DNA of 29,736 bases from Deltaproteobacteria bacterium (GTDB lineage Bacteria; Desulfobacterota_B; Binatia; UBA9968), in the NCBI GenBank assembly GCA_005879255.1, contig VBKY01000137.1, positions 1 through 29,736 on the forward strand. The letters run 5' to 3'. A model generated the notes under the pieces. The model saw nothing but the letters and a program-made list of their open reading frames with translations. It was not told where the DNA came from and did no database searches. Positions 15,128 through 23,982 of this stretch are shown here, in pieces. A program made the translations under genes and the position numbers. Each line of letters opens with the position of its first letter. The first letter of the stretch is position 1.

Positions 15128-16276
15128 TTAGTGCCGCGCCGCAGATTGATTGGTTTGTGATTTATCCAGCCAGGCTCGCAATGCTTCGAACGGCTCGCCG
15201 CGGTCTCGAACGGCGTTGCGGATGGCTTCGATCGTCCGTACCAAGCTGCGACCGTTGGACTCGTAGATCGACTCGAACAAGTCGAGGTCCTTCAAATAGA
15301 CGAGATAATGCATCAGCACTGCGTTATTGAGCGGTTGTTGGCTGAAGCCGCGAAAGCGTTGGAGCGGCCGATCGGCGATACGGCGCGCCCATTCGGACTT
15401 GGCGCGGGCAAAGATTTCCTCGCGCAGCCGGAGCTTGTCATCTTTTGAGATGTCTCGGCCATAAAGCTCCGTGAGGGTGCCGGCGACTTCACCGATGAAC
15501 GCGCCGAATTCACGCTCGTCGTCCCACAACTGAGTCGCGCGCAGATGCTCGGCGCTGCCTTCGCCGGAGCGTTCGCGGAAGAAATCGATCGACGCGCGAT
15601 GACCGACGAAGTTCGCCACGCTTTCGTTGAACGCGCTGGCGCCTTTCACATAAAGCGTGTTGTGAAACAACTCGTGAAAGACGATCTCGCTCAGCATCAC
15701 CCTGTCGTATTTGAGCAAATGAGAGAGCAGAGGGTCGTCGAACCAGCCCAGCGTGCTGAAGGCCGCCGAGGTACGCATATTGGTGTCGTAACCCTCGGCT
15801 TTTAATCTTTCGATTTCCGCTTCAGCGTCCTGCTTAGAGAAATAACCCTTGTAGGGCACGCTGCCGATGATCAGAAACCACCACGTATACGGACGCAGCT
15901 CAGTCTTGGGCGCAGCGATGACGATGTAAGTCAGATCCGGCCGGTCAACGTAGGAGTAGCTCGAGTAGCTGCCGCGGACGTTGAGCTTGAGCACGTCCCG
16001 CGCGTATTCGCGGACCGCCAAGACCAGCCGCAATTTTTCGTTGGTGTCCTGCGGCACCTCGGCGTTTTGAATGAAATTCGCGATGGGCTCGCGCCGCCAG
16101 AGGATCTTGCCCTCTTCGTAGGCGGCCCGCAGCACGTAGATCGGCGAGCAGCCAGAAACGATCGATCCGACCAGAGTACCTACTAGGATGAGCCACGAGT
16201 ATGGGCTGCGTCTCAGTCGCGTTAGATAAGGGGATAGAGAGATCTCGTTAAGACGTATTTGAGCGGGACTACGCAT
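15128..16276 (-). CDS. Lipoprotein aminopeptidase (PF10023-type zinc metallopeptidase)
   Basis: A 382-residue protein with a hydrophobic segment ending in a lipobox, VSGC with Cys43 as the lipidated residue, so it is probably anchored to the inner or outer membrane facing the periplasm. The family of predicted aminopeptidases is recognised from AAYEEGKILWRREPI, VPYKGYFS, the TSAAFSTLGWFDDPLL stretch and the zinc motif HELFH (His201, Glu202, His205), followed by FNESVANFVG, whose glutamate is the likely third ligand. The start overlaps the end of the upstream ABC transporter gene by eight bases, so the three genes form one operon. A role in trimming peptides around the exporter is possible but unproven. 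Confidence 0.87.
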   Translation of the reverse strand: MRSPAQIRLNEISLSPYLTRLRRSPYSWLILVGTLVGSIVSGCSPIYVLRAAYEEGKILWRREPIANFIQNAEVPQDTNEKLRLVLAVREYARDVLKLNVRGSYSSYSYVDRPDLTYIVIAAPKTELRPYTWWFLIIGSVPYKGYFSKQDAEAEIERLKAEGYDTNMRTSAAFSTLGWFDDPLLSHLLKYDRVMLSEIVFHELFHNTLYVKGASAFNESVANFVGHRASIDFFRERSGEGSAEHLRATQLWDDEREFGAFIGEVAGTLTELYGRDISKDDKLRLREEIFARAKSEWARRIADRPLQRFRGFSQQPLNNAVLMHYLVYLKDLDLFESIYESNGRSLVRTIEAIRNAVRDRGEPFEALRAWLDKSQTNQSAARH

Positions 16277-18086
16277 TAACTTTCAACGCCATTTCAGGGG
16301 TGGCGAATTTCAATTGTTCGCGCTCGTATTGTAACTGGTACAACCGATGATAGATACCTTTCTTCTCCATCAACTGGGCGTGGGAACCCACTTCGCGAAC
16401 TTCACCGTGGTGGAGAACAATAATCCGGTCGGCGTTGCGGATGGTGGAAAGCCGGTGCGCGATCAAAAGACAAGTTCGGTTGCGCATGACCTTTTCCAAC
16501 GCGTCTTGTATGAGCGCTTCGGTCTCGGTATCGACGCTCGAGGTTGCTTCATCCATGACGAGGATTTCCGGCTGGTAAACCAGGACTCGCGCCAGCGAAA
16601 GAAGCTGGCGTTGGCCGGCGGAAAAATTGCTGCCGCGCTCGCGCACGTGGCCATGATAGCCGTCCGACAGCGCGCAAATAAAGCTGTCCGCATTGGCCAG
16701 CTGCGCTGCCCGCTCGATTCGCTCCAGCGGAATCGACGGATCGCCTAGCGCTAGATTGGCGCGCACGTCGCCGGCAAAGAGGAAGACGTCCTGCAGCACC
16801 ACTCCGACATGCTGGCGCAACGCCCGGAGATCCCATTGCCGCACGTCGAGGCCGCTAACCTTAATCGAGCCCTGCCCGATATCGTAAAACCGGTTGAGCA
16901 GCTTGATCGTGGTCGTCTTGCCGGAGCCTGTCGCTCCGACAAGAGCTACCTTCTCTCCCGGTTCGATGCGGAAAGATACGCCCTTCAACACCGGGTCGCC
17001 GGATTGATAGTGAAACCAAACGTCGTCGAATACCACTTCACCGCGAAACGGCTTCGGCACCTGCGCATTTCTCGGGCTCTGAATGTCCACCGGCGTATCG
17101 AGCAGCTGAAAGATTCGCTCGGCCGATGCCATCGCAGACTGCATGACTGCATACTTTTGGCTGAACTCGCGCAGCGGCACGAAGAACCGATGGATATATT
17201 CCTTAAACGCCACCAGCGTGCCGATGCCGATGATGCCTTGCAGCACCTCGCCGCCGCCGTACCACAGCAACAGACCAACACTGACCGCGCCCGCCGCCTC
17301 GACCATCGAATAGAGCGCCGCTTCGTACAAATTCGACAAATGATAGGCGTCGCGATGGTCGGCGTTGAGCACCTCGAATTCATGAAAGGTTTTTTCCTCG
17401 CGGGCGAACAGCTGGATCACCGACATACCGGAAATCGCCTCGCCCAGGTACGCGTTGATGCGCGCGATTCGTTCGCGGATCAGCCGGTAGGTCTGGCGCG
17501 CCTTGACGCGAAAGAAGTTGATGGCGAATGCCATCGGCGGGATCAAAGCCAGCGACACTAACGCTAACTCGACGTCTAGATAGAACATGATGCCGACGAT
17601 CCAGATAACCATGGTGAAATCGGCGACGAGTGTCATGACTCCGGAAGAAAACATCTCCTGCAGCACGTCTACATCGGTGGTCATGCGGGTAACCAGGCGG
17701 CCCACCGGGTTGCGGTCGAAGTAGCTCATCGGCAGTTTCTGCACGTGGGAAAAGATCGCCACGCGCAGGTCGGCGAGGCAACGCTGCGCCACCACCATGG
17801 ACAGATAGTACTGAGCAAATATCGCGACCGTCTCGCCGATCAGCGCGCCCAGGAACAGCAGCATCACCGTCTGCAAGCCCCAGAGGTCTTTTCCGGCGAT
17901 ATACCGATCGATGCCGATCTTCATCAAATACGGCTGGGCTAGACCAAATGCCTGCTGCAGCGGCAGCACCAGCATGCTGATAAGGAACAGCCGTTTGTAT
18001 GGACGGATGAACTGCCACAGGCGCCTGATCAGCCTGAAATCGTAGGCCTTACCGAGAAGTTCCTCTTGGGAGATTGCTTGCGCCAT
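16269..18086 (-). CDS. ABC exporter half-transporter, catalytic-site partner (MdlB-like)
   Basis: A 605-residue half-transporter with six membrane helices and a C-terminal ATPase domain. Walker A is VGATGSGKTT and Walker B is ILVMDEATSS, with the catalytic glutamate intact. Its signature motif is FSAGQ and not LSGGQ. This is the mirror image of the defect in the partner gene, the pattern of heterodimeric exporters with one working and one degenerate ATP site (TM287/288, BmrCD, MdlAB types). The membrane part has PMSYFDRNPVGRLVTRMTTD, typical of MdlB-like proteins. The ATG follows the partner's stop directly, with no gap. Lipid or drug export is the usual role; substrate unknown. Confidence 0.92.
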   Translation of the reverse strand: MAQAISQEELLGKAYDFRLIRRLWQFIRPYKRLFLISMLVLPLQQAFGLAQPYLMKIGIDRYIAGKDLWGLQTVMLLFLGALIGETVAIFAQYYLSMVVAQRCLADLRVAIFSHVQKLPMSYFDRNPVGRLVTRMTTDVDVLQEMFSSGVMTLVADFTMVIWIVGIMFYLDVELALVSLALIPPMAFAINFFRVKARQTYRLIRERIARINAYLGEAISGMSVIQLFAREEKTFHEFEVLNADHRDAYHLSNLYEAALYSMVEAAGAVSVGLLLWYGGGEVLQGIIGIGTLVAFKEYIHRFFVPLREFSQKYAVMQSAMASAERIFQLLDTPVDIQSPRNAQVPKPFRGEVVFDDVWFHYQSGDPVLKGVSFRIEPGEKVALVGATGSGKTTTIKLLNRFYDIGQGSIKVSGLDVRQWDLRALRQHVGVVLQDVFLFAGDVRANLALGDPSIPLERIERAAQLANADSFICALSDGYHGHVRERGSNFSAGQRQLLSLARVLVYQPEILVMDEATSSVDTETEALIQDALEKVMRNRTCLLIAHRLSTIRNADRIIVLHHGEVREVGSHAQLMEKKGIYHRLYQLQYEREQLKFATPEMALKVNA

Positions 18087-19826
18087 CTAGATCTGTTCCA
18101 ACTCCTCGCTCAGCCGCTGTTGCTGATAGAGTTCGGCATAAACGCCGCCGAGCCGCACAAGTTGGTCGTGATTGCCGCGCTCGATGATTTGGCCTTCGTC
18201 GAGCACGAGAATCTCGTCCACCTCTTTCACCGCGGAGATTCGGTGCGAAATGATCAAACAGGTCTTGTTTTTGAGAATCGCCCTAAGCTCATGGAGAATT
18301 TCAGCCTCGGTTTGCGCGTCTACGCTGGAAAGACAATCATCGAGGATCAACACGGGCGGATCCATGATGAGCGCGCGCGCCAACGTCGCCCGCTGTTTTT
18401 GTCCGCCGGAAAGGGTCACGCCGCGTTCGCCGACGATGGTATCGAGACCGTGGGAAAAGATTTCCACGTCGCGGTCCAGCTTGGCGATTTGGACGGCGCG
18501 CGCGACCTCTTCCATGGAACAGGCGTCGCGGCCGAAGGCCAAATTGTTTTTCAGCGAGGTGGAAAAAAGAAACGGCTCTTGGGGCACGTAGCCGATCATC
18601 TTGCGTAGCTCATGCAAAGACAGTTTGCGAATATCTTGGCCGTCCACGAGCACCGCGCCGGTCGAGACATCGAATAGCCGCGGCACCAATTGCGCAACCG
18701 TGCTCTTGCCCGAGCCGACCCGTCCGACTAGCCCGACCGAGCGTCCAACCGGCAGCTTGAAGTCGATGCCCTCGAGCGTCGCGTGCCCGTTTCTCTGCCG
18801 CTCATAGGTGAAAGAGACGTCGCGGAATTCGATGCCCTGTTTGAGCGAAAAAGCGATTTGCGGCGTCGGCTCATTAGCGATCGCCGGCGTCGTTTCGAGA
18901 ATCTCTTCGAGACGCCGCATGGCCGCGCGGCCCCGTTCCACCAGGGAAAGCATCCATCCGAACGCCGCGGTCGGCCATGCCAGCACATTGAGATAGGCGA
19001 TGAACGCGACGATGTCGGCGACCAACAAATCACCGCGCATGACGCGCACCCCGCCGTACCAGATGACGATCAGCACCGTCAGGCCGTTGATGCCCTGCAT
19101 GATGGGATTGACGATGCCGCGCATTTTCGCCATCTCGAGACTTTTGACTTCGTAGTCCTTGTTCAAACCGATGAACTGCTGGGCTTGGAACTGCTCCTGC
19201 GCGTAGGCTTTGACGACATGCATGCCGCTCAGATTTTCCTGCACGTGGCTGCTGAGAACCGACATCTGTTGCTGCACTTGCAGCGAGCTTTTCATGATTC
19301 TGCCGCGAAATTTGGCCGCCACGTACATCAGCAACGGAAATGGCGCTAGCGCCGCCAACGTCATACGCACGTCCATCGACAGCATCAGCGCCACGGCGTA
19401 CACGTAATAAAGCGGCGCGTTGACAAAATTGAGGACTCCCGGACCGAGCATGATGCGCACGGCGGAGATGTCGTTAATCACCCGCGACATGAGGTCGCCG
19501 GTTCGTTGGTTGTGATAAAAGGACAGCGACAGTTTCTGAAGATGTGCGAAAAGATCGTTGCGTAAATCGTATTCGACAGTGCGCCCGGCGTTAAAGATCA
19601 ACGCGCGCGAGTAGGCACGGATGACGCCCTGCACCACCGCGGCGGCTATGATGAGCACGGCGTAATAGGTGACGTCGCGCATGGCCCCCCCATGCTCGAT
19701 GACGCGCACCGCCTCGCGGATCCACCAGGGAATCCACATCACTAACGTTGCCGTCCCGAATAGGCAAAGCCCGCCGAACAGATAACTTCGCCAGTAACGC
19801 CATATATATCGCGACAGTCGCCCCAT
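18087..19826 (-). CDS. ABC exporter half-transporter, degenerate-site partner (MdlA-like)
   Basis: A 579-residue half-transporter: six membrane helices (to about residue 290), then an ATPase domain. Walker A is VGRVGSGKST and the signature is a normal LSGGQKQR, but Walker B reads LILDDCLSSVD, so the catalytic glutamate is an aspartate. Paired with the downstream partner, whose signature is altered, one ATP site is complete and the other degenerate. The LSFYHNQRTGDLMSRVINDI segment is typical of MdlA-like proteins. AGGA lies six bases before the ATG, and a good promoter lies just upstream. First gene of a three-gene operon with the partner and an aminopeptidase. Confidence 0.92.
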   Translation of the reverse strand: MGRLSRYIWRYWRSYLFGGLCLFGTATLVMWIPWWIREAVRVIEHGGAMRDVTYYAVLIIAAAVVQGVIRAYSRALIFNAGRTVEYDLRNDLFAHLQKLSLSFYHNQRTGDLMSRVINDISAVRIMLGPGVLNFVNAPLYYVYAVALMLSMDVRMTLAALAPFPLLMYVAAKFRGRIMKSSLQVQQQMSVLSSHVQENLSGMHVVKAYAQEQFQAQQFIGLNKDYEVKSLEMAKMRGIVNPIMQGINGLTVLIVIWYGGVRVMRGDLLVADIVAFIAYLNVLAWPTAAFGWMLSLVERGRAAMRRLEEILETTPAIANEPTPQIAFSLKQGIEFRDVSFTYERQRNGHATLEGIDFKLPVGRSVGLVGRVGSGKSTVAQLVPRLFDVSTGAVLVDGQDIRKLSLHELRKMIGYVPQEPFLFSTSLKNNLAFGRDACSMEEVARAVQIAKLDRDVEIFSHGLDTIVGERGVTLSGGQKQRATLARALIMDPPVLILDDCLSSVDAQTEAEILHELRAILKNKTCLIISHRISAVKEVDEILVLDEGQIIERGNHDQLVRLGGVYAELYQQQRLSEELEQI

Positions 19827-19836
19827 GTATCCTGGT

Positions 19837-19865
19837 AGAATACTCTAGGGTAGACCCAGTCGCAA
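19837..19865 (-). promoter_or_regulatory. Sigma70-type promoter of the ABC exporter operon
   Basis: On the minus strand TTGCGA (19860-19865), a 17-base spacer and TATTCT (19837-19842), ending ten bases before the ATG at 19826. Sequence and spacing fit; transcription start would be almost at the start codon, so the leader is very short. Confidence 0.5.
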
Positions 19866-19915
19866 GAAACGCCCCTTTGACGGGAGCACCGAACCGGCGG
19901 TTATTCGGCCGTCGC

Positions 19916-19946
19916 TTGACAAGATAGCTGCGCTCCCCAATAACAT
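19916..19946 (+). promoter_or_regulatory. Promoter of typA, possibly giving a leaderless mRNA
   Basis: A perfect TTGACA (19916-19921) is followed 19 bases later by TAACAT (19941-19946), a weak -10. The typA ATG is at 19953, about seven bases past the -10, where transcription would start. No ribosome site precedes that ATG. Confidence 0.45.
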
Positions 19947-19952
19947 TGAAGT

Positions 19953-21788
19953 ATGACTTCAACGAAATTCGTTCGCCGCGACGACCTCCGCAATATCGCG
20001 ATCATCGCTCACGTCGATCATGGCAAGACAACCCTGGTCGACGGACTGCTCCATCAAAGCGGCATTTTTCGCGCCAACGAACACGTCGCCGAGCGCATCA
20101 TGGATTCCATGGACTTGGAACGCGAGCGCGGCATTACGATCATGGCGAAGAACACGACGATTCGCTATGGCGGCGTGAAGATCAATATCGTCGACACCCC
20201 GGGGCATGCCGACTTCGGCGGCGAGGTCGAGCGGACTTTGGCGATGGTGGACGGGGTGATGCTCTTGGTCGACGCTTCCGAAGGACCGTTGCCGCAAACC
20301 CGCTTTGTTTTGAAGAAAGCTTTGGAAGCTAACCTGCCGCCGATTGTGTGCATCAACAAGATCGACCGGCCCGACGCGCGCGTAGCTGAGGTTTTGGACG
20401 AAATCTACGATCTCTTCATTGATCTCGACGCCACCGAAGGGCAACTCGACTTCCCCGTCGTCTACACCAATGCCCGTGCGCGCACGGCGACACGGGATCT
20501 GAAACAGCCGGGCAAGGATCTGCAACCGCTTTGCGATTTGATCGTCCAGACGTTGCCGGGTCCCGCCTTTGATCCCGCTCTACCGACGCAGTTTCAAGCG
20601 AACAATTTAGACTACAACGATTATGTCGGCCGCGTGGCCATCGGACGATTGAAGAGCGGCAAGCTTGCCGCCGGAAACTACACCCTCTGTCGGGCCGACG
20701 GCACACAGCAGGCGGTAAAAGTTACTCAAGTCTACGGCTGGCGGGGCTTGAAACGCGTCGAGATCGACTCTGTCGATGCCGGAGATATCGTCGCCATCGC
20801 CGGCATCGAGGACATCGGCATCGGCGATACCGTCGCCGACCGGGAAAATCCCAAAGCGCTGCCCGCGCTACGGATCGACGAGCCGACGATCACGATGGTC
20901 TTCAGCTCGAACAACTCACCGTGGGCGGGCCGCGAGGGAGAATTTGTGACTTCGCGCAAGCTGCGCGAGCGGCTCTTCTTGGAGCAAAAGAAAAATGTCA
21001 GCCTGCGCATCGCCGATACCGAGCAGCCGGATTCGTTCCAAGTCACCGGCCGCGGCGAGTTTCAACTAGCGATCATCATTGAGACCATGCGCCGCGAAGG
21101 TTACGAAGTGATGGTCTCCAAACCGACCGTAGTAACGCGGGAGATTGATGCCAAGCTCCACGAGCCAGTGGAATTGCTGGTGATCGACATCCCGGAGGAT
21201 TTTATCGGCGTCGTCTCGCAGCTTTTGGCGATGCGCAAAGGCAAGATGACCAAAATGACCCATGGCGGCTCAAGCCGGGTCCGATTGGAATTCAACGTGC
21301 CGTCGCGCGGCTTGATCGGCTTTCGCTCCCGGTTTCTTACCGATACGCGCGGCACCGGCATCATGAACGCCCTATTCGACGGCTGGGCGCCCTGGCATGG
21401 AAATATTCAATCGCGCACCAACGGCGCCATGGTTGCCGATCGCGAAGGCCAGACGACGCCGTACGCCGTCTTTCACTTGCAGGAGCGAGGTATTATTTTT
21501 GTTCCGCCGGGCGTGCGGGTCTACGAAGGCATGGTCGTCGGCGAGTATTCGCGCGATGTCGATCTCAACGTCAATATTTGCCGCGAGAAGAAGCTTACCA
21601 ATATCCGCGCTGCGGGTCGCGACGAGAATATTATCATCACTCCACACCGAGAAATGGGCCTCGAAGAAGGCATCGAATGGATCGCCGACGATGAATTAGT
21701 CGAAGTAACGCCGCAATCGATTCGACTGAGAAAGAAATTCTTGAAGCAGGCCGACCGTCCAAAACGCCGTCAGGAAGACGACGATTAG
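19953..21788 (+). CDS. typA: Translational GTPase TypA/BipA
   Basis: A 611-residue ribosome-associated GTPase. The G domain has [12 protein letters not shown] (G1, about residue 20), [11 protein letters not shown] (G2), [16 protein letters not shown] (G3) and NKIDRPDAR (G4). EF-G-like domains follow, and the C-terminal region typical of TypA contains [12 protein letters not shown] and EKKLTNIRA. Length and order match the family in full. TypA helps ribosome assembly and growth under stress such as cold. The ATG at 19953 is the only reasonable start, as the family begins RNIAIIAHV a few residues later. The gene ends four bases from a convergent gene. Confidence 0.97.
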   Translation: MTSTKFVRRDDLRNIAIIAHVDHGKTTLVDGLLHQSGIFRANEHVAERIMDSMDLERERGITIMAKNTTIRYGGVKINIVDTPGHADFGGEVERTLAMVDGVMLLVDASEGPLPQTRFVLKKALEANLPPIVCINKIDRPDARVAEVLDEIYDLFIDLDATEGQLDFPVVYTNARARTATRDLKQPGKDLQPLCDLIVQTLPGPAFDPALPTQFQANNLDYNDYVGRVAIGRLKSGKLAAGNYTLCRADGTQQAVKVTQVYGWRGLKRVEIDSVDAGDIVAIAGIEDIGIGDTVADRENPKALPALRIDEPTITMVFSSNNSPWAGREGEFVTSRKLRERLFLEQKKNVSLRIADTEQPDSFQVTGRGEFQLAIIIETMRREGYEVMVSKPTVVTREIDAKLHEPVELLVIDIPEDFIGVVSQLLAMRKGKMTKMTHGGSSRVRLEFNVPSRGLIGFRSRFLTDTRGTGIMNALFDGWAPWHGNIQSRTNGAMVADREGQTTPYAVFHLQERGIIFVPPGVRVYEGMVVGEYSRDVDLNVNICREKKLTNIRAAGRDENIIITPHREMGLEEGIEWIADDELVEVTPQSIRLRKKFLKQADRPKRRQEDDD

Positions 21789-21792
21789 AAGG

Positions 21793-22179
21793 TCATTTTT
21801 TTTCCGCCGGCGGGATGGGCTTGTCGCAAAACTCTTTTTTTACAAACATGACATACAGCCCCGCCGAAGGCGCCCTAACCTCGACCGCCGGCCGGGTTCC
21901 CGCTTTAAATTCTTTGATCTCCGCTTTGTGACCGGCGGCCTGAAGTGTCTCGGCTAGCTGGTACGGACTTTTGACATCGCTGAACTCCGGACCCTTTTTC
22001 GAGAGTATCGACAGCGACGTGCATTCGCCCTCGCGTCCCGCTAGCAGCCAGGTCGCCGGTTCCGCTTTAGCGGGCGGAGCTTTGGAACTTTTTGTCTTGT
22101 CGGTTTGCGCCGTGTGGGCATAGTAGGGAATGCAAACAAGCACTACTAGCATCAAGATCCGCGGCAATGTCTCGCGCAT
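21793..22179 (-). CDS. Small secreted or membrane-anchored protein of unknown function
   Basis: A 128-residue protein. The N-terminus (MRETLPRILMLVVLVCIPYYAHTAQ) is a signal peptide or anchor, followed by a lysine- and alanine-rich linker and a small domain with GREGECTSLSILSK, SPYQLAETLQAAGH and a final GLYVMFVKKEFCDKP. Two cysteines could form a disulfide. I know no family. The ATG at 22179 is chosen over an in-frame ATG at 22368: the longer version would overlap the VOC gene and adds an arginine-rich stretch typical of a non-coding frame, while GAGG lies nine bases before 22179. Confidence 0.65.
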   Translation of the reverse strand: MRETLPRILMLVVLVCIPYYAHTAQTDKTKSSKAPPAKAEPATWLLAGREGECTSLSILSKKGPEFSDVKSPYQLAETLQAAGHKAEIKEFKAGTRPAVEVRAPSAGLYVMFVKKEFCDKPIPPAEKK

Positions 22180-22219
22180 CGTTTTGACCCTCACCAACCC
22201 CCGATTGAAAATCCTAAAA

Positions 22220-22582
22220 CTAATCCGAGTGCAGTGCAACTCGATTGCCTTCGCTGTCGATGATAATCGCGCGAAAGCCAAACGGCCCGATCGGATGCTT
22301 CGGCTTGACGATTTTGCCGCCATGCGGCCCCACCGCCGAGACCGCATCATCCAACCGTCCGCTCGCATTCAAATAAATCATCATGCCCTTTTCCGACGGC
22401 TTTTCCTCCGCGCTGGTGAATAGACACGCGCCAACTTCCCCGTCGTTGTGGGGCAAAATGCCGATCGTCATCTCCGGAAATTCCTGCTTCTTTACCGGCT
22501 GACCGAGAATCGCGGAATAAAATTTTATCGCCCGGTCTAGATCTAGCACTGGAATGTCACACCACACGATTTGATTGGCCAT
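22220..22582 (-). CDS. VOC-family (glyoxalase-like) protein
   Basis: A 120-residue protein with one complete vicinal-oxygen-chelate domain: IVWCDIPVLDLDRAIKFYS opening, FPEMTIGILPHND, GMMIYLNASGRLDDAVSAV and a final GFRAIIIDSEGNRVALHS. The pattern is that of the stand-alone VOC proteins often annotated as glyoxalase-like; the metal ligands are not all clear, so activity is uncertain. AAGGAG lies six bases before the ATG. It is intact, in contrast to the broken VOC gene at 1653-1832, which belongs to another VOC subgroup. Confidence 0.92.
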   Translation of the reverse strand: MANQIVWCDIPVLDLDRAIKFYSAILGQPVKKQEFPEMTIGILPHNDGEVGACLFTSAEEKPSEKGMMIYLNASGRLDDAVSAVGPHGGKIVKPKHPIGPFGFRAIIIDSEGNRVALHSD

Positions 22583-22701
22583 GGGATTCTCCTTCTCTTT
22601 GACGTCTATCCAAACTCTCTATTCATTCAAAAGCGGCGTGCCGGGAGGCTTCATGGTGTTGAAAGAGAGCCGCTTCGACGTGAGCGAAAGCGAATCAAGC
22701 T

Positions 22702-23697
22702 TCATCTCGGATTCCCACTCCACAGCTTATCGAGGAATCCACTTTTCTCGAGCTCATCCAGGTAGCGTCGGTCGTAAAGTTCTTGCGGTTTGAACTTCTT
22801 CGCCCGTGGATCGGCCGGGGCGATGTCGTCGAGGATCGCTTGCACCGCTTCCAATTTCAATTCCATGCGCGGCTCCAGCGCCTTGATTTCCGCGATATAA
22901 GCCTGGTCCAGAACCTTTCTGTCTTCGATGCGCAGGTATTTTGCCAAGACCTTGAGAACGGTTTCTTTGTCGGTATGCAGGACTTTCGCCGCTTCCGCCA
23001 TCGCCCGCATGAATCGGCCGATCAGCGGCGAATTTTGCTCGATAAACGAACGCCGCGTAATCAGCGAAACCGCAACCTGTGGGATGCGTAGATCCGGACC
23101 ATAGACGACATAGTGGTAGCCCTGGGAAATGGCGCGCGCATCCCAGGGCGCCGACATGGTGCCGGCGTCGATGGCGCCGGAGAGCAACGCGGCGAGCATT
23201 TCCGGTGCGCCGCCGGTTTGGATCATCGAGTAATCCCGTCCCGGCTCCATGTTGCGCCGTTTGAAGGCTTGAACGGCAAAGTAGTGCGTGGTGGCGCCGA
23301 TGCGCGTTACACCGATCTTTTTGCCGCGCAGGTCTTCCAGCCTCTTAATTTCAGGTTTGGCGAGAATGCTTTGGGTCAGATGATTTTTGATGCCCGCGAT
23401 AAATACCAGATCGTTGTTGCCACCCACCACCGTGCGTACGAGGCCGACGCCGCCGTCGATCAAGATCTGCGCGTCGCCGCCGAGCATTGCCGCCGTCGCC
23501 AGCGGCGAAGTGCCGATGTACACTAATGGAAATTCTAGATTGTACTTGCGAAAGATACCGGCCTCCTGCGCGATCCACGGCATCGACTGCGACATCACCC
23601 GCGCGGATTGAACACCGATAAGACGATCCGCGCTCCGAACAGCAGCAGGACAGATCGTTAAGACGACAAAGCACGCCACCAACAAACTTCGCTCCAT
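22702..23697 (-). CDS. ABC transporter substrate-binding protein (NMT1/TauA type)
   Basis: A 331-residue secreted protein. The signal peptide is MERSLLVACFVVLTICPAAVRSA. The mature part has the outline of NMT1/SsuA/TauA-like binding proteins: MPWIAQEAGIFRKYNLEF, IDGGVGLVRTVVGG, RLEDLRGKKIGVTRIG, PEMLAALLSGAIDAG and a long helical end. Relatives bind aliphatic sulfonates, nitrate or pyrimidine precursors; the ligand here is not predictable. GGGAGGAG lies eight bases before the ATG. It follows the glutaredoxin gene by three bases. No permease or ATPase gene is near. Confidence 0.9.
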   Translation of the reverse strand: MERSLLVACFVVLTICPAAVRSADRLIGVQSARVMSQSMPWIAQEAGIFRKYNLEFPLVYIGTSPLATAAMLGGDAQILIDGGVGLVRTVVGGNNDLVFIAGIKNHLTQSILAKPEIKRLEDLRGKKIGVTRIGATTHYFAVQAFKRRNMEPGRDYSMIQTGGAPEMLAALLSGAIDAGTMSAPWDARAISQGYHYVVYGPDLRIPQVAVSLITRRSFIEQNSPLIGRFMRAMAEAAKVLHTDKETVLKVLAKYLRIEDRKVLDQAYIAEIKALEPRMELKLEAVQAILDDIAPADPRAKKFKPQELYDRRYLDELEKSGFLDKLWSGNPR

Positions 23698-23700
23698 GCG

Positions 23701-23982
23701 CTAGGCTCCTCCCGCTCTGGATCCCAACCACGAAATTGCCGACCGGCGCATCAGTCGTTTTTCCAACTGCTTGATCGTCACTCGATACTTAAACGCTTTA
23801 CGGCCGTCGATAAACAGCACCGGAACTTCGTTGCCGAACTTTTCGCGGAGGTCGTCGGCGCCGTCAACGTCGACTATTTCGATCTCAATCGGAATCTTTA
23901 ACGCCACTCCAGCGATGATGGATTTCATATCATCACAAAGGCAACAGTCCTTGCGAGAATACAAAGTTAATTTGCGCTTCAT
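23701..23982 (-). CDS. Glutaredoxin-family protein
   Basis: A 93-residue thioredoxin-fold protein with YSRKDCCLCDDM, an active CxxC at Cys13 and Cys16, the VPVLFIDG cis-proline segment and a helical C-terminus. It matches the small glutaredoxin-like (DUF836-type) proteins common in bacteria, thiol-disulfide exchange factors of unknown target. The ATG overlaps the stop of the AsmA-like gene by three bases, so translation is coupled. A DsbD- or envelope-linked role is suggested only by the neighbours. Confidence 0.88.
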   Translation of the reverse strand: MKRKLTLYSRKDCCLCDDMKSIIAGVALKIPIEIEIVDVDGADDLREKFGNEVPVLFIDGRKAFKYRVTIKQLEKRLMRRSAISWLGSRAGGA

